DNA from: CAVTJX01 sp963735175
GTDB taxonomy: Bacteria > Electryoneota > RPQS01
DNA: 64,000 nucleotides
Direction: 5' to 3'
Assembly (NCBI GenBank): GCA_963735175.1
Contig: CAVTJX010000008.1
Location: 124,001-188,000 of the forward strand
The notes under the pieces are model-generated. The model saw nothing but the letters and a program-made list of their open reading frames with translations. It had not been told where the DNA came from and made no database searches. Below, piece after piece: positions 8,349 to 16,853 of the stretch (the first letter of the stretch is position 1; each line of letters starts with the position of its first letter). Position numbers and translations under genes: made by a program.

Positions 8349-10811
8349 ATGACCCGCGCACTTCTGCTGGCGCTGACCACGCTGCTTTTCACTCTGACCG
8401 CATCCGCCGCCGATGCGCCCAACGCCGTCTGCATGGACTGCCACAGCGACGCGTCGCTGACGCGCACGCTCCCCGACGGCACGGTGCAATCGCTGGCGAT
8501 AACGACGGACTCCCTGGCCGCGTCGCGGCACGCCACCCTGGCGTGCGTTGCGTGTCATGCCGACCTCAAGGGCTTTGCCGATTTCCCGCACGCCGAAAAG
8601 CTGCGGTCCGTCAGTTGTGCCGCCTGTCATCAGGAGCCGGCGGCGGAAATCGTGCGCGGCTCGCACGAGGCCCGCGTCAAGTGCGCGTCCTGCCACGGCT
8701 CTCACGGCATTCTCAGCCCGTCCAATCCGCGCTCGACGATGTCCACGGGCCGCATCAACCAGACCTGCGCCGATTGCCATAACAAGCAGCACGCCCCGGT
8801 GCGCGGCCGCACCGCCATGTACGCCAATTACGACGTCGGCATGCACGGCAGCCATCCCGTGGCCAAAGGCGCCGGCGGGCCGAGCTGCACGACCTGTCAT
8901 GGCACGCACACCATCGCCAGCGAACCCAAGCTGCCCGCCGAACTCGAGTCCGCCTGTTTGAATTGTCATAAGGATGTCGACGCGCAGTTCAAACAGTCGG
9001 TGCATGCCGATCTGAATAACGGCCGCGCCAACAGCCATTGCTTCGGCTGTCACGGCGAACACCGCAGCCGCGCCCCATCGGACACCACGCTGCGCGTCGT
9101 GAACGAAACCCCCGCCGAGGCTACCTGCGGCGGTTGCCACGCCGAAAGTGTCGCCCGCTACAACCAGAGCCTCCACGCCGCGGCGCTCGCCACCGGCAGC
9201 CCCCGCGCTCCGCGCTGCGAAAGCTGCCACGGCGGCCATAACATCCGCCGTGTGTCGGATCCGCTCTCGCCGATGAATCGCGCCAGTCAATTGGCGACCT
9301 GTGCCAAGTGCCACAGCCAGATCGGCATCACCACCGATCCCGACGTGCGCCTGCCGCGTTCTTTTGAAAATTACCTCGAAAGCACTCACGGGAAGCTGCT
9401 CAAGCAGGGCAACACCAAGGTGCCGATCTGCACCGACTGCCACGGCGGTCACGCGATTCGCGGCGGCAACGATCCGGCTGCCACCATCGCGCCGCGGAAC
9501 ATCGAAAGAACCTGCGGCCGCTGCCATGAAAAGGAGCAAACCCTTTACCGCGAGTCGATCCACTACCGCGCGCTCAACTTCGGCATCGCCGACAGCCCTT
9601 CGTGCACCGGCTGCCACGGCGAGCATATCATGCTCAGCCCTAAGGATCCGAAGAGCAAGGTCAGCCATGCCCGTCAGGCCAGGGAGACTTGTGGCCAGTG
9701 CCATAATAACCCGACCATCATCCGCAAGTACGGTCTCGCCCCCGACGTAGTCGAGACGTATCAGGATAGCTACCACGGCCTGGCGACGCTGGCGCGCAGC
9801 AAGAAGACGCCGGCGTGTTCCGACTGCCACGGGGCGCATGCCGTGCGTACCGCCCGCGACTCGCTTTCCACGATCCACGCGGGCAATATCAAATTCACGT
9901 GCGCCAAGTGCCACCCCGGCGCCGACGACAGCTTCGCCGCGTCCTATACGCACAAGGCGCTCCAGCCCCGCCAGGGTGGAATTAATTTCTGGATTGCGCG
10001 CATCTACTTGCTGATGATTCTCGTCGTGATCGGCGGCATGGTCGTCCACAACCTGATCATCGTCAACTACCATATGCTCGAGGCGCGCGAGCGCCAGGGA
10101 AGCGGTCGCAAGGTGACGCGGTTTGACACGCACCAGCTCATCCAGCACCACATGCTCAGCTTGTCGTTCATTTCGCTCGTCATTACCGGCTTCAGTCTGA
10201 AATTCCCCAACGCCTGGTGGGTGCAGGGCCTCGCGATTCTCGGCCAGACCGAGCCCGTGCGCCGCGTCGTGCACCGCGTCATGGCGATTCTGATGATTGT
10301 GTGCGCGATCTATCATGTCATCTACCTCTTCACATCGCGTCGCGGCTGGGTTGAATTCAAGGCGATGCTTCCCGTTCCGCAGGATTTGACGGATATGATC
10401 ACGACGATGAAGTATCACCTCCGCCTCAGCAAGGTTCCGCCTGAATACGGCCGGTATGATTATTCACAGAAGGCCGAGTACTGGGCTCTCGTCTGGGGCA
10501 CGATTCTGATGGTGATCACGGGCTTCGTGCTTTGGTTCCCCGCCCAGCTCTCGCCGTTGCTGCCGCGCTGGGCCGTGGCCGCTAGCCAGACCATCCACCT
10601 TTATGAAGCGTGGCTCGCCATGCTCGCCATCGTAGTCTGGCACTTCTTCTTCACCGTCTTTCACCCGGAAGAATACCCGATGAGCTGGACGTGGCTGACG
10701 GGCAAGATGAACCTCGAACACGTCAAACACCGTCACGGCCGCTGGTATCGCACCCTCGTTCACGAGGAAGCATCCACGCCGTCCTCCGACGCGACCTCCG
10801 AAAAGCACTGA
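8349..10811 (+). CDS. CbcL-like fusion: 17-heme cytochrome c plus C-terminal cytochrome b domain
   Basis: An 820-residue protein: signal peptide, about 520 residues with seventeen CXXCH sites (from CMDCH near residue 28 to CAKCH near 520), then a membrane cytochrome b domain of the HydC/FdnI/b561 type. That domain begins at FWIARIYLLMILVVIGGMVV and has helix histidines in THQLIQHHMLS, RVVHRVMAILMIV, IYHVIYLF and IHLYEAWLAMLAIVVWHFFF, suited to two b hemes. Geobacter CbcL has the same order but fewer c hemes and acts as a quinol:cytochrome oxidoreductase in metal respiration (known). Here it is followed after 7 bases by a second fusion of the same design, suggesting alternative or sequential inner-membrane quinol oxidases. 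Confidence 0.88.
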   Translation: MTRALLLALTTLLFTLTASAADAPNAVCMDCHSDASLTRTLPDGTVQSLAITTDSLAASRHATLACVACHADLKGFADFPHAEKLRSVSCAACHQEPAAEIVRGSHEARVKCASCHGSHGILSPSNPRSTMSTGRINQTCADCHNKQHAPVRGRTAMYANYDVGMHGSHPVAKGAGGPSCTTCHGTHTIASEPKLPAELESACLNCHKDVDAQFKQSVHADLNNGRANSHCFGCHGEHRSRAPSDTTLRVVNETPAEATCGGCHAESVARYNQSLHAAALATGSPRAPRCESCHGGHNIRRVSDPLSPMNRASQLATCAKCHSQIGITTDPDVRLPRSFENYLESTHGKLLKQGNTKVPICTDCHGGHAIRGGNDPAATIAPRNIERTCGRCHEKEQTLYRESIHYRALNFGIADSPSCTGCHGEHIMLSPKDPKSKVSHARQARETCGQCHNNPTIIRKYGLAPDVVETYQDSYHGLATLARSKKTPACSDCHGAHAVRTARDSLSTIHAGNIKFTCAKCHPGADDSFAASYTHKALQPRQGGINFWIARIYLLMILVVIGGMVVHNLIIVNYHMLEARERQGSGRKVTRFDTHQLIQHHMLSLSFISLVITGFSLKFPNAWWVQGLAILGQTEPVRRVVHRVMAILMIVCAIYHVIYLFTSRRGWVEFKAMLPVPQDLTDMITTMKYHLRLSKVPPEYGRYDYSQKAEYWALVWGTILMVITGFVLWFPAQLSPLLPRWAVAASQTIHLYEAWLAMLAIVVWHFFFTVFHPEEYPMSWTWLTGKMNLEHVKHRHGRWYRTLVHEEASTPSSDATSEKH

Positions 10812-10818
10812 GGATTCG

Positions 10819-13308
10819 ATGTCTTTTCGATCCATCGCCGTTGCCGTTTTACTCTTTGGCCTGACCGTTCCGGGATGGGCCCAGGAGGCGTGTCTGGATT
10901 GCCACTCCGATCCCAAGCTCTCGGTCGAGCGCATGACCGGCACGGAGTCGCTGACGGTCACTCCCGACAGCCTGAAAGGCACGCCCCACGAGGGCTTCGC
11001 CTGCACCGACTGCCACGCCGACCTCGCCGCGGTGACCGACTTTCCCCATGGCCCCGTGAAGAGCGTGGCCTGCGGACAATGTCACGAGGATCAGCTCAAG
11101 CAGTTCATGGCCGGCTTCTTCAAGAAGCTGAATGATATGGGTTATCGCTCGATACCCGCGTGCAGCGATTGCCACGGCCAGCACAAGATTGCCCGTCGCG
11201 CCGATACGCGCAAGGTTTGCGGTCTCTGCCATCGCGCGGAACTGAAGGCCCTTGAAGCCAGCGTTCACGGCCAGAAGGCCGCGGCGGATGGCCGTCCGCT
11301 CTCCTGCACGTCCTGCCACGAGCCCCATTTCAAAACCCGGCGCGGCTCCATGACCTCCGCCGAGTGGCGCATGTCGCTCGTCAAGGGTTGCATGAGCTGC
11401 CACAGTCACGAATCCAAGGACTATGCGGCGTCGCGGCATTACCAGCAGGTGGCCGCCGGCGATTCGCTGGCCCCGCTCTGTATCGACTGTCACGGCTCCC
11501 ACGAGGTACTCGCGCCTACCGATCCCGCCGCTCCCACATCTGTGGAACGCCTCGATAACCTCTGCGCGCAGTGCCACAGCGGTTATTTCGAAACGTTGCA
11601 CAAAAAGGACGACGCCGACCCGAAACTGATGACCTGCGTCGCCTGCCACACGGGCCACACTACGCAGATGGTGTCGACCCCGGCGGGTGTCGAGCGTGAA
11701 ACCGTCCCCGCGAGCTGTGTCAAGTGCCACACGGACGAACGGCACAAAAAAGAAACCCTCGCCCACGGCAAGGTGATGCTCATCAACACCACCGGCGCCG
11801 AGGCTAATTGCACCCAGTGCCACGTCTATCACTGGCGGCGCAACAACGGCACCCGCGAAGCGTCGCTCAAGATGCAGTGCCAGAACTGCCACGTCCGCGA
11901 AACCCAGGAATACGAGCGCTCCGGCCATGCGGTGGCGCGCGCCAAGGGCCACCTCGAAGCGCCCACCTGCGTGACCTGCCACGGCGAACGCGATATTCAG
12001 AAAGTCGCCGTGGGCATGCGCCCGCGCGCCGTCATTGACCTCTGCAGCCGCTGTCACGGCAACCGCGAAATCGCGCTCAAGTTCCAGATCAAACCGGACG
12101 TCGTTCAATCCTACAAGAAGACGTATCACGGCCAGGTTTACAACCTGGGCTACCAGGGCGAAGAGTTTGCCACCTGCGTCAACTGCCACGGCAACCACGA
12201 CATCCGGCCCACAAACGACCCCGAATCCCTCGTCAGCCGCCAGAACATCGTCAAGACGTGCGCCCGCTGTCATAAAGACGCCAACGAGAAATTCGTCGGC
12301 TTCCTGTCGCACTACGATCCGCACGGCGGCGCGACGGGATCGCTTTCCGCCGATCGCCGCGTCTCGACGGCGGAACGGTTCATGAACGCCCTGTTGATCT
12401 TCGTCTTCAGTTTCTTCGGCGTGCATACATTGCTCTGGTTCATCCGCTCTGCCGTGGAAAAGCGCCGCCATCCGCGCGTGCGTTCGCCGCTGTCGCAGCG
12501 TCGCTGGATCCGCCGGTTTACCCCGTGGCAGCGCATACTGCACATCGGGCTCTTCACCACGTTCCTTTTGCAGGCGTCCACCGGACTGCCGCTCAAATTT
12601 TCGCACTCGAAAGCCGCCTACTGGATCGCCGCGAATGTGCTTGATCTGCGGCACATGGCGCTCGTTCACCGCATCAGCGCGGCGATCATGATCTCGGTTT
12701 TCGTGCTGCATGTGCTGACGCTCCTTTATCTGTCGCTGATCCGCCGCCGCAAGGGCGTCTTCAGCGGTCCCAATTCGCTCATGCCCAACTGGACGGACGC
12801 CAAGGAAATGTTCGGCCACTTCCGCTGGTTTCTCTTTGCCGGAGATCGTCCGCGCTTCGGACGCTGGACCTACTGGGAGAAATTCGATTATTTCGCCGTC
12901 TTCTGGGGCGTGTTTGTCATCGGTTCCAGCGGCCTCGTGCTCTGGTTTCCCGAACTGACGACGCGCCTGCTTCCGGGCTGGCTGATCAGCCTGGCCCACG
13001 TCGTGCACAGCGAGGAAGCCCTGCTCGCCACGGCGTTCATTTTCACCGTGCACTTCTTCAACGGCCATCTGCGCCCCGATAAATTCCCGCTCGACGACGT
13101 GATCTTTACCGGCCGCGAGTCCACCGAAGAAATCGCCCATGAACGCCCCCGCCAGATGGACCAGCTTGCGGCGCTGAGCGATATCGACGCGATAACCTTG
13201 CGGCCGATGCCGCACTGGCTGCGCCGGATGCTTGTGACCTACGGCTGGATCGCGTTCACGCTGGGAATGGTCCTGCTGGTATTTATTCTGCTGACCACGG
13301 TACTCTGA
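10819..13308 (+). CDS. Second CbcL-like 17-heme cytochrome c/cytochrome b fusion
   Basis: An 829-residue paralogue of the preceding gene with the same architecture. A short signal (VAVLLFGLTVPGWAQ) is followed by seventeen CXXCH sites from CLDCH to CARCH. The cytochrome b domain starts near residue 515 (FMNALLIFVFSFFGVHTLLW) and has ligand-type histidines in RILHIGLFTTFLLQ, LVHRISAAIMISVFVLHVL and HVVHSEEALLATAFIFTVHF. Start ATG 10819 has gagga about 7 bases before it. The next gene begins 2 bases after its stop, so these genes form an operon. Divergence from its neighbour in the c-type half, with the b domain more alike, points to specialisation for different potentials or partners (inference). 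Confidence 0.88.
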   Translation: MSFRSIAVAVLLFGLTVPGWAQEACLDCHSDPKLSVERMTGTESLTVTPDSLKGTPHEGFACTDCHADLAAVTDFPHGPVKSVACGQCHEDQLKQFMAGFFKKLNDMGYRSIPACSDCHGQHKIARRADTRKVCGLCHRAELKALEASVHGQKAAADGRPLSCTSCHEPHFKTRRGSMTSAEWRMSLVKGCMSCHSHESKDYAASRHYQQVAAGDSLAPLCIDCHGSHEVLAPTDPAAPTSVERLDNLCAQCHSGYFETLHKKDDADPKLMTCVACHTGHTTQMVSTPAGVERETVPASCVKCHTDERHKKETLAHGKVMLINTTGAEANCTQCHVYHWRRNNGTREASLKMQCQNCHVRETQEYERSGHAVARAKGHLEAPTCVTCHGERDIQKVAVGMRPRAVIDLCSRCHGNREIALKFQIKPDVVQSYKKTYHGQVYNLGYQGEEFATCVNCHGNHDIRPTNDPESLVSRQNIVKTCARCHKDANEKFVGFLSHYDPHGGATGSLSADRRVSTAERFMNALLIFVFSFFGVHTLLWFIRSAVEKRRHPRVRSPLSQRRWIRRFTPWQRILHIGLFTTFLLQASTGLPLKFSHSKAAYWIAANVLDLRHMALVHRISAAIMISVFVLHVLTLLYLSLIRRRKGVFSGPNSLMPNWTDAKEMFGHFRWFLFAGDRPRFGRWTYWEKFDYFAVFWGVFVIGSSGLVLWFPELTTRLLPGWLISLAHVVHSEEALLATAFIFTVHFFNGHLRPDKFPLDDVIFTGRESTEEIAHERPRQMDQLAALSDIDAITLRPMPHWLRRMLVTYGWIAFTLGMVLLVFILLTTVL

Positions 13309-13309
13309 T

Positions 13310-15241
13310 ATGCCACGCGGTTTCAAACAGACCATTCGCTTCTATTTCCACGAATTCAGCTCGGCGGCCTGGGAGGTCATCAAGCTGCCGTTCTGGCTGT
13401 TCGGGCTGGGCTGGAAGCGTTTCTGGGCGTTGGGAACGCGGCGTGTCATTCTCCTCTTCGTCGCGGCGATTGTCGTCACCGTGGTGGCGCTGACGGCCTT
13501 CGTCGAAGCCACTTCCCAGCCCGGCTTTTGCGTGTCCTGTCACTTCATGAAACCCTATTTCGATAGCTGGGAAATCTCCGACCACAAGGATGTGCCCTGT
13601 ATCAAGTGTCACATTCCGCCCGGCCTGGGCGGCACCGTCCGCGCCAAGTTCATGGCGGTCTCGATGGTCACGGACTACTGGACGGGCGTTTACAAGCGTT
13701 CCAAGCCGTGGGCGGAAATTGAAGACGCCTCGTGTCTGCGCGGCGGCTGCCACGAAACGCGGCTGCTCAAAGGCAAGGTCGATTTCAAAAGCGTGACCTT
13801 CGATCATGTGCCGCATCTCACCCAGTCGCGCCGCGACCGTCAATTGCGCTGCACCTCGTGTCATGGCCAGATCGTCCAGGGACAGCACATCACTGTGACT
13901 GAAGGAACGTGCTTCCTGTGTCATTTCAAACCTGACAAGCAGGGCCAACCCACCGACCTCGCGCGTTGCACCCATTGCCATCAGCCGCCCACCGGCCCGG
14001 TGGCCGCCGATTCCACATTTGATCACACCCAGGTCCTCGGGCGCGGCGTCAACTGTCTCGATTGCCACGCCACTGCCGTGGCCGGCGACGGCTATGTTGC
14101 TCCCGAGCGCTGCAATAGCTGTCATGCCAAGTTGGAACACATCCAGCGCTATGACGACCTCGACTTTGTGCATCAGAAGCATGTCACCGAACACAAGGTG
14201 GACTGCCTCAATTGCCATGTTGCGATCCGCCACGGACGCGAAGCCCTGACCGGCGAAAATACTCCCAATGCCCAGTGTACGGCCTGCCATCAGGCGGAAG
14301 CCGCCGTCTGGAAGGGGGAACTGCCCGGCCTGCCCACAACGCCGTCGCGCATGGCCCGCGTGGGGATGAATTGCACGTCCTGCCACGTGGAACCGCTGCA
14401 CAATCCGCGCAGCCCCCAATCCAAACCGGTCTGCACTCCCTGCCACGAAGGCGGCTACGACGCCCTCTGGCCGCAGTGGAACGCGCCGCTCATGCGCGCC
14501 GTGGACGGCATGATGACCGACGCCCGCCGCCTCACTACGCCCGGCGGCGACACGCTCCGTCAGGCGCTCGCGCTCTATCGCGAAGGCAATCCCGCGCACG
14601 ATCCCGACCTGATCCTCGTGCTGCGCGAGCGGCTCGGCGGCAGCGCGCAATCCGCGGGCGCGTGCGCGAGCTGTCACCCCGCCGCGGCAGAGGCGACGCC
14701 GCTCTGGAATGGCAATCCCGTCCCGCACCGCGCCCACGCTGAGGCCGGATTACAGTGCGAGCAATGCCACGATACCGCAGGCCGCGAACACCACGGCCAC
14801 CTGAAAATTACGGGTGACGATTGCAACGCCTGTCACCACAAAAATCCCGCCGCCACTTGCGGTTCGTGCCACAACTATCAGCAGCAGGTTTACTCGGGCA
14901 AGTTGAATCTGCCCAATGCAGCCGCCTCCAACATGGCCGCCGCCGATGTAACCTGCGACAATTGCCATACGATGGAACGCGGCCGCGTGCGCCGGGCGGA
15001 CGCCAACGCGTGTGTCGGCTGCCACGATGCAAGTTACGCCGATTCGTTGCGTGCCTGGCAGCAGGGCGGCGATGCGCTGGCCGCCCGCGTCAAGGCCCGC
15101 CTGAAAACGCTGAACCTGGCGAGCGACAGCTACCGCCGCTACCGCGAATTGCAGGTGGCGCTCGAACGCGACGGCAGCCGGGGCGCGCACAACAAGGCGT
15201 TCTTCAACGACTGGATGCAACGCCTGGAAACGACGCCATGA
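13310..15241 (+). CDS. Octadecaheme cytochrome c with NapC/NirT-like N-terminus
   Basis: A 643-residue membrane-anchored cytochrome. One helix near residues 45-62 (VILLFVAAIVVTVVALTAFV) is followed directly by SQPGFCVSCHFMKPYFDSW, the start of a NapC/NirT domain. Seventeen CXXCH sites plus one expanded site CLRGGCH give eighteen hemes. NapC proteins pass electrons from quinol, or from a membrane partner, to periplasmic enzymes (known). The long extension repeats F-H...C-x-x-C-H modules like those of c7 cytochromes, so it may span the periplasm. Its stop overlaps an ATG at 15238, but the downstream small gene more likely starts at 15355. Confidence 0.88.
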   Translation: MPRGFKQTIRFYFHEFSSAAWEVIKLPFWLFGLGWKRFWALGTRRVILLFVAAIVVTVVALTAFVEATSQPGFCVSCHFMKPYFDSWEISDHKDVPCIKCHIPPGLGGTVRAKFMAVSMVTDYWTGVYKRSKPWAEIEDASCLRGGCHETRLLKGKVDFKSVTFDHVPHLTQSRRDRQLRCTSCHGQIVQGQHITVTEGTCFLCHFKPDKQGQPTDLARCTHCHQPPTGPVAADSTFDHTQVLGRGVNCLDCHATAVAGDGYVAPERCNSCHAKLEHIQRYDDLDFVHQKHVTEHKVDCLNCHVAIRHGREALTGENTPNAQCTACHQAEAAVWKGELPGLPTTPSRMARVGMNCTSCHVEPLHNPRSPQSKPVCTPCHEGGYDALWPQWNAPLMRAVDGMMTDARRLTTPGGDTLRQALALYREGNPAHDPDLILVLRERLGGSAQSAGACASCHPAAAEATPLWNGNPVPHRAHAEAGLQCEQCHDTAGREHHGHLKITGDDCNACHHKNPAATCGSCHNYQQQVYSGKLNLPNAAASNMAAADVTCDNCHTMERGRVRRADANACVGCHDASYADSLRAWQQGGDALAARVKARLKTLNLASDSYRRYRELQVALERDGSRGAHNKAFFNDWMQRLETTP

Positions 15242-15354
15242 CACGATCACTGATGAATCTGCCTGTTACCGAACCGGGACGAAATTTCCCGACTGAAATA
15301 TCCTGTACGGGTGACGGTGCGGTCCCCGAATCTGTTTCTCTGAGGAAGCCCAGC

Positions 15355-15567
15355 ATGAAAGTTGCAAATCGCGGCGACAACGATGATCCGACGCGGCTCC
15401 TGACACTTACGGAAGCGGCCTTCCGCCTCGGCCGCGTGCATCGCACTACGGTCATGCGCTGGGTGAAAGAAGGCAAGCTGCGTTGCGTCCGCCTGTCACG
15501 CAAGGCAATCCTGTTCGAACCGGTCGAACTCGACCGCTTCATCCACGAGCACCGCTCCTCCGTGTGA
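15355..15567 (+). CDS. Small excisionase/MerR-like helix-turn-helix protein
   Basis: Seventy residues, start ATG 15355 with tctgagga upstream; an in-frame ATG at 15238 inside the end of the cytochrome gene would add an unlikely 39-residue leader. The body reads LLTLTEAAFRLGRVHRTTVM then RWVKEGKLRCVRLSRKAILF, which is the helix-turn-helix and wing of the excisionase (HTH_17) family used to bind DNA. The terminal part (VELDRFIHEHRSSV) is typical. No integrase is near, so a regulator of the cytochrome operon is as likely as a mobile-element remnant; both are inference. Confidence 0.75.
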   Translation: MKVANRGDNDDPTRLLTLTEAAFRLGRVHRTTVMRWVKEGKLRCVRLSRKAILFEPVELDRFIHEHRSSV

Positions 15568-15573
15568 TCTCTG

Positions 15574-15603
15574 TTCCCCCCGTTGACGGGGGATTAGGGG
15601 GGG
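15574..15603. repeat. C-run/G-run intergenic repeat
   Basis: ccccccgttgacgggggatt followed by a run of G forms a short stem. Related copies with the same C-run, short spacer, G-run layout lie at 17846-17865 and, as a large inverted pair, at 36415-36500. Confidence 0.55.
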
Positions 15604-15674
15604 TGGGACTGTCTGTGCCAATGCTGGCTGTGTCGGCTGTGCGGGCACTCCAGAAACCGTCGTCTCAACCTATC

Positions 15675-15703
15675 GCCGCGCGGGGTGCCCTCACCCCGCG
15701 CGG
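15675..15703. repeat. GC hairpin, gccgcgcgggg family
   Basis: Arms gccgcgcggggtg and caccccgcgcgg, almost complementary over 12 bases with a 4-base loop. A second copy lies at 51972-51999 with a different loop, so it is a dispersed repeat. Confidence 0.6.
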
Positions 15704-15723
15704 TTCTGTATTGGCCGACGATT

Positions 15724-15764
15724 CTGACTCGGGTTGTGGGTTTTGGATTTCGGAATTTTTCTTC
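15724..15764 (+). repeat. AT-rich repeat upstream of EamA gene
   Basis: ctgactcgggtt, a short spacer, then ttttggatttcggaattttt cttc. Same family and same orientation relative to the next start codon as 20826-20861 (before the Nramp gene) and 56208-56269 (before the SH3 gene). Ends 13 bases before the EamA ATG, so it may carry promoter or leader function, or be a repeat that tolerates this site. Confidence 0.6.
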
Positions 15765-15776
15765 GTATCTTCCTTC

Positions 15777-16649
15777 ATGTTTGCCGCTTACGCCATCCTC
15801 ACACTGCTGTCCGTCATCTGGGGAGTGACCTTCCCGCTGGTGCAGGGCGCGCTTGCCTACACCACGCCATTGACGTTTCTCGCCGCCCGTTTCGGTTTGG
15901 CTACGGCGGTGTTCGTTGTCCTTGCCTGGCCGCGCGCGCATCGTTTTGACGGCATGACCCTCTGGAAAGGCATGGGCCTCGGAATCTTCCTGTGGGCGGG
16001 TTACGCACTGCAGACGATGGGTTTGGCCCACACCAGCGCGGCGCGTTCGGGCTTTCTCACCGGCCTTTTCGTTCCGCTCACACCCGTCTTTGCGTGGCTG
16101 CTCTTCCGGCAGAAGACCGCCAAACGGCTCTGGCTCGCGGTGGGATTCGCTTTCGCCGGCGTGTTTCTGATGTCGCGTCCCGATTCCGGCGGCCTGAATG
16201 GCGGCGACATCCTGACCATCGGCTGCTCCGTCGCCTTTGCGCTGCAAGTGGTTTATGTCAGCCGCTGGGTGAATCGCGCCAATGAAATCCCGCTCACGTG
16301 GCTGCAATTTCTCGTCGTCCTGTTGATCTCCGTCAGCGCCATGCGTTTCTCCCCGCCGCACATCGAATACTCGCCGTTCCTCATCGTCGCGCTGCTCGTC
16401 ACCGCGCTGCTGGGCAGTGTTTTCGGCATCTGGGGGCAGATGCGCTATCAGCCGCGCATTTCACCCGCCGCCGCCGCCGTCATCTATGCCTGCGAACCCG
16501 TCTTCGCGGGTCTGTCATCGTGGATGCTGCTCGGCACTGTGCCGCCTGAAACCACGCTTTGGGGCGCCGGTTTCATTCTCGCCGGGATGATTGTTTCGGC
16601 CACCACGCTCTCGCGTTCCCGCCCGCAACAGGAGTCCGCGCTCGTCTGA
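15777..16649 (+). CDS. EamA/DMT-superfamily transporter
   Basis: Start ATG 15777 (MFAAYAILTLLSVIWGVTFP); longer in-frame starts run back through repeats and the previous gene and are rejected. The 290 residues hold about ten membrane helices arranged as two EamA repeats, with the conserved SVIWGVTFP and PAAAAVIYACEPVFA blocks, the latter typical of the second repeat. Members export or import small metabolites such as amino acids or nucleosides (known for the family); the substrate cannot be inferred. Separated from the cytochrome locus by about 200 bases of repeats, so probably its own transcription unit. Confidence 0.88.
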   Translation: MFAAYAILTLLSVIWGVTFPLVQGALAYTTPLTFLAARFGLATAVFVVLAWPRAHRFDGMTLWKGMGLGIFLWAGYALQTMGLAHTSAARSGFLTGLFVPLTPVFAWLLFRQKTAKRLWLAVGFAFAGVFLMSRPDSGGLNGGDILTIGCSVAFALQVVYVSRWVNRANEIPLTWLQFLVVLLISVSAMRFSPPHIEYSPFLIVALLVTALLGSVFGIWGQMRYQPRISPAAAAVIYACEPVFAGLSSWMLLGTVPPETTLWGAGFILAGMIVSATTLSRSRPQQESALV

Positions 16650-16677
16650 AATGTTGAGTGATAACAGGACTTGATAT

Positions 16678-16712
16678 AACAGCAGGGACCGGCTATACCG
16701 TGTCCCTGTTGT
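16678..16712. terminator. Possible terminator hairpin after EamA gene
   Basis: Stem cagggac (16683-16689) with gtccctg (16702-16708), extended loosely by aaca/ttgt, 30 bases after the stop. The T-run is weak. Confidence 0.4.
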
Positions 16713-16853
16713 GTTTAGCGCGTGTTGGATGTTTGGCGCGATGGCGTGCGTTATTTTCGGTCTCCGAGTTGACTTCCTATAGTTAGCAGACTAAATTGGC
16801 AGCTGTCAGAATGAAATAGCGATGCGATCGAATGATGACCCAGAGAGTAACCT

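Noticed and set aside
8328..13335. Very long open frames (696 and 828 codons) on the minus strand opposite the two CbcL-like genes
   Set aside because: They mirror high-GC third codon positions of the real genes; translations are low-complexity (A, G, R, V, H rich) with no domains, and the + strand has clear heme motifs.
15238..15354. N-terminal extension of the small HTH gene from ATG 15238
   Set aside because: The extension has no motif and overlaps the cytochrome end; ATG 15355 has a ribosome site and matches family length.
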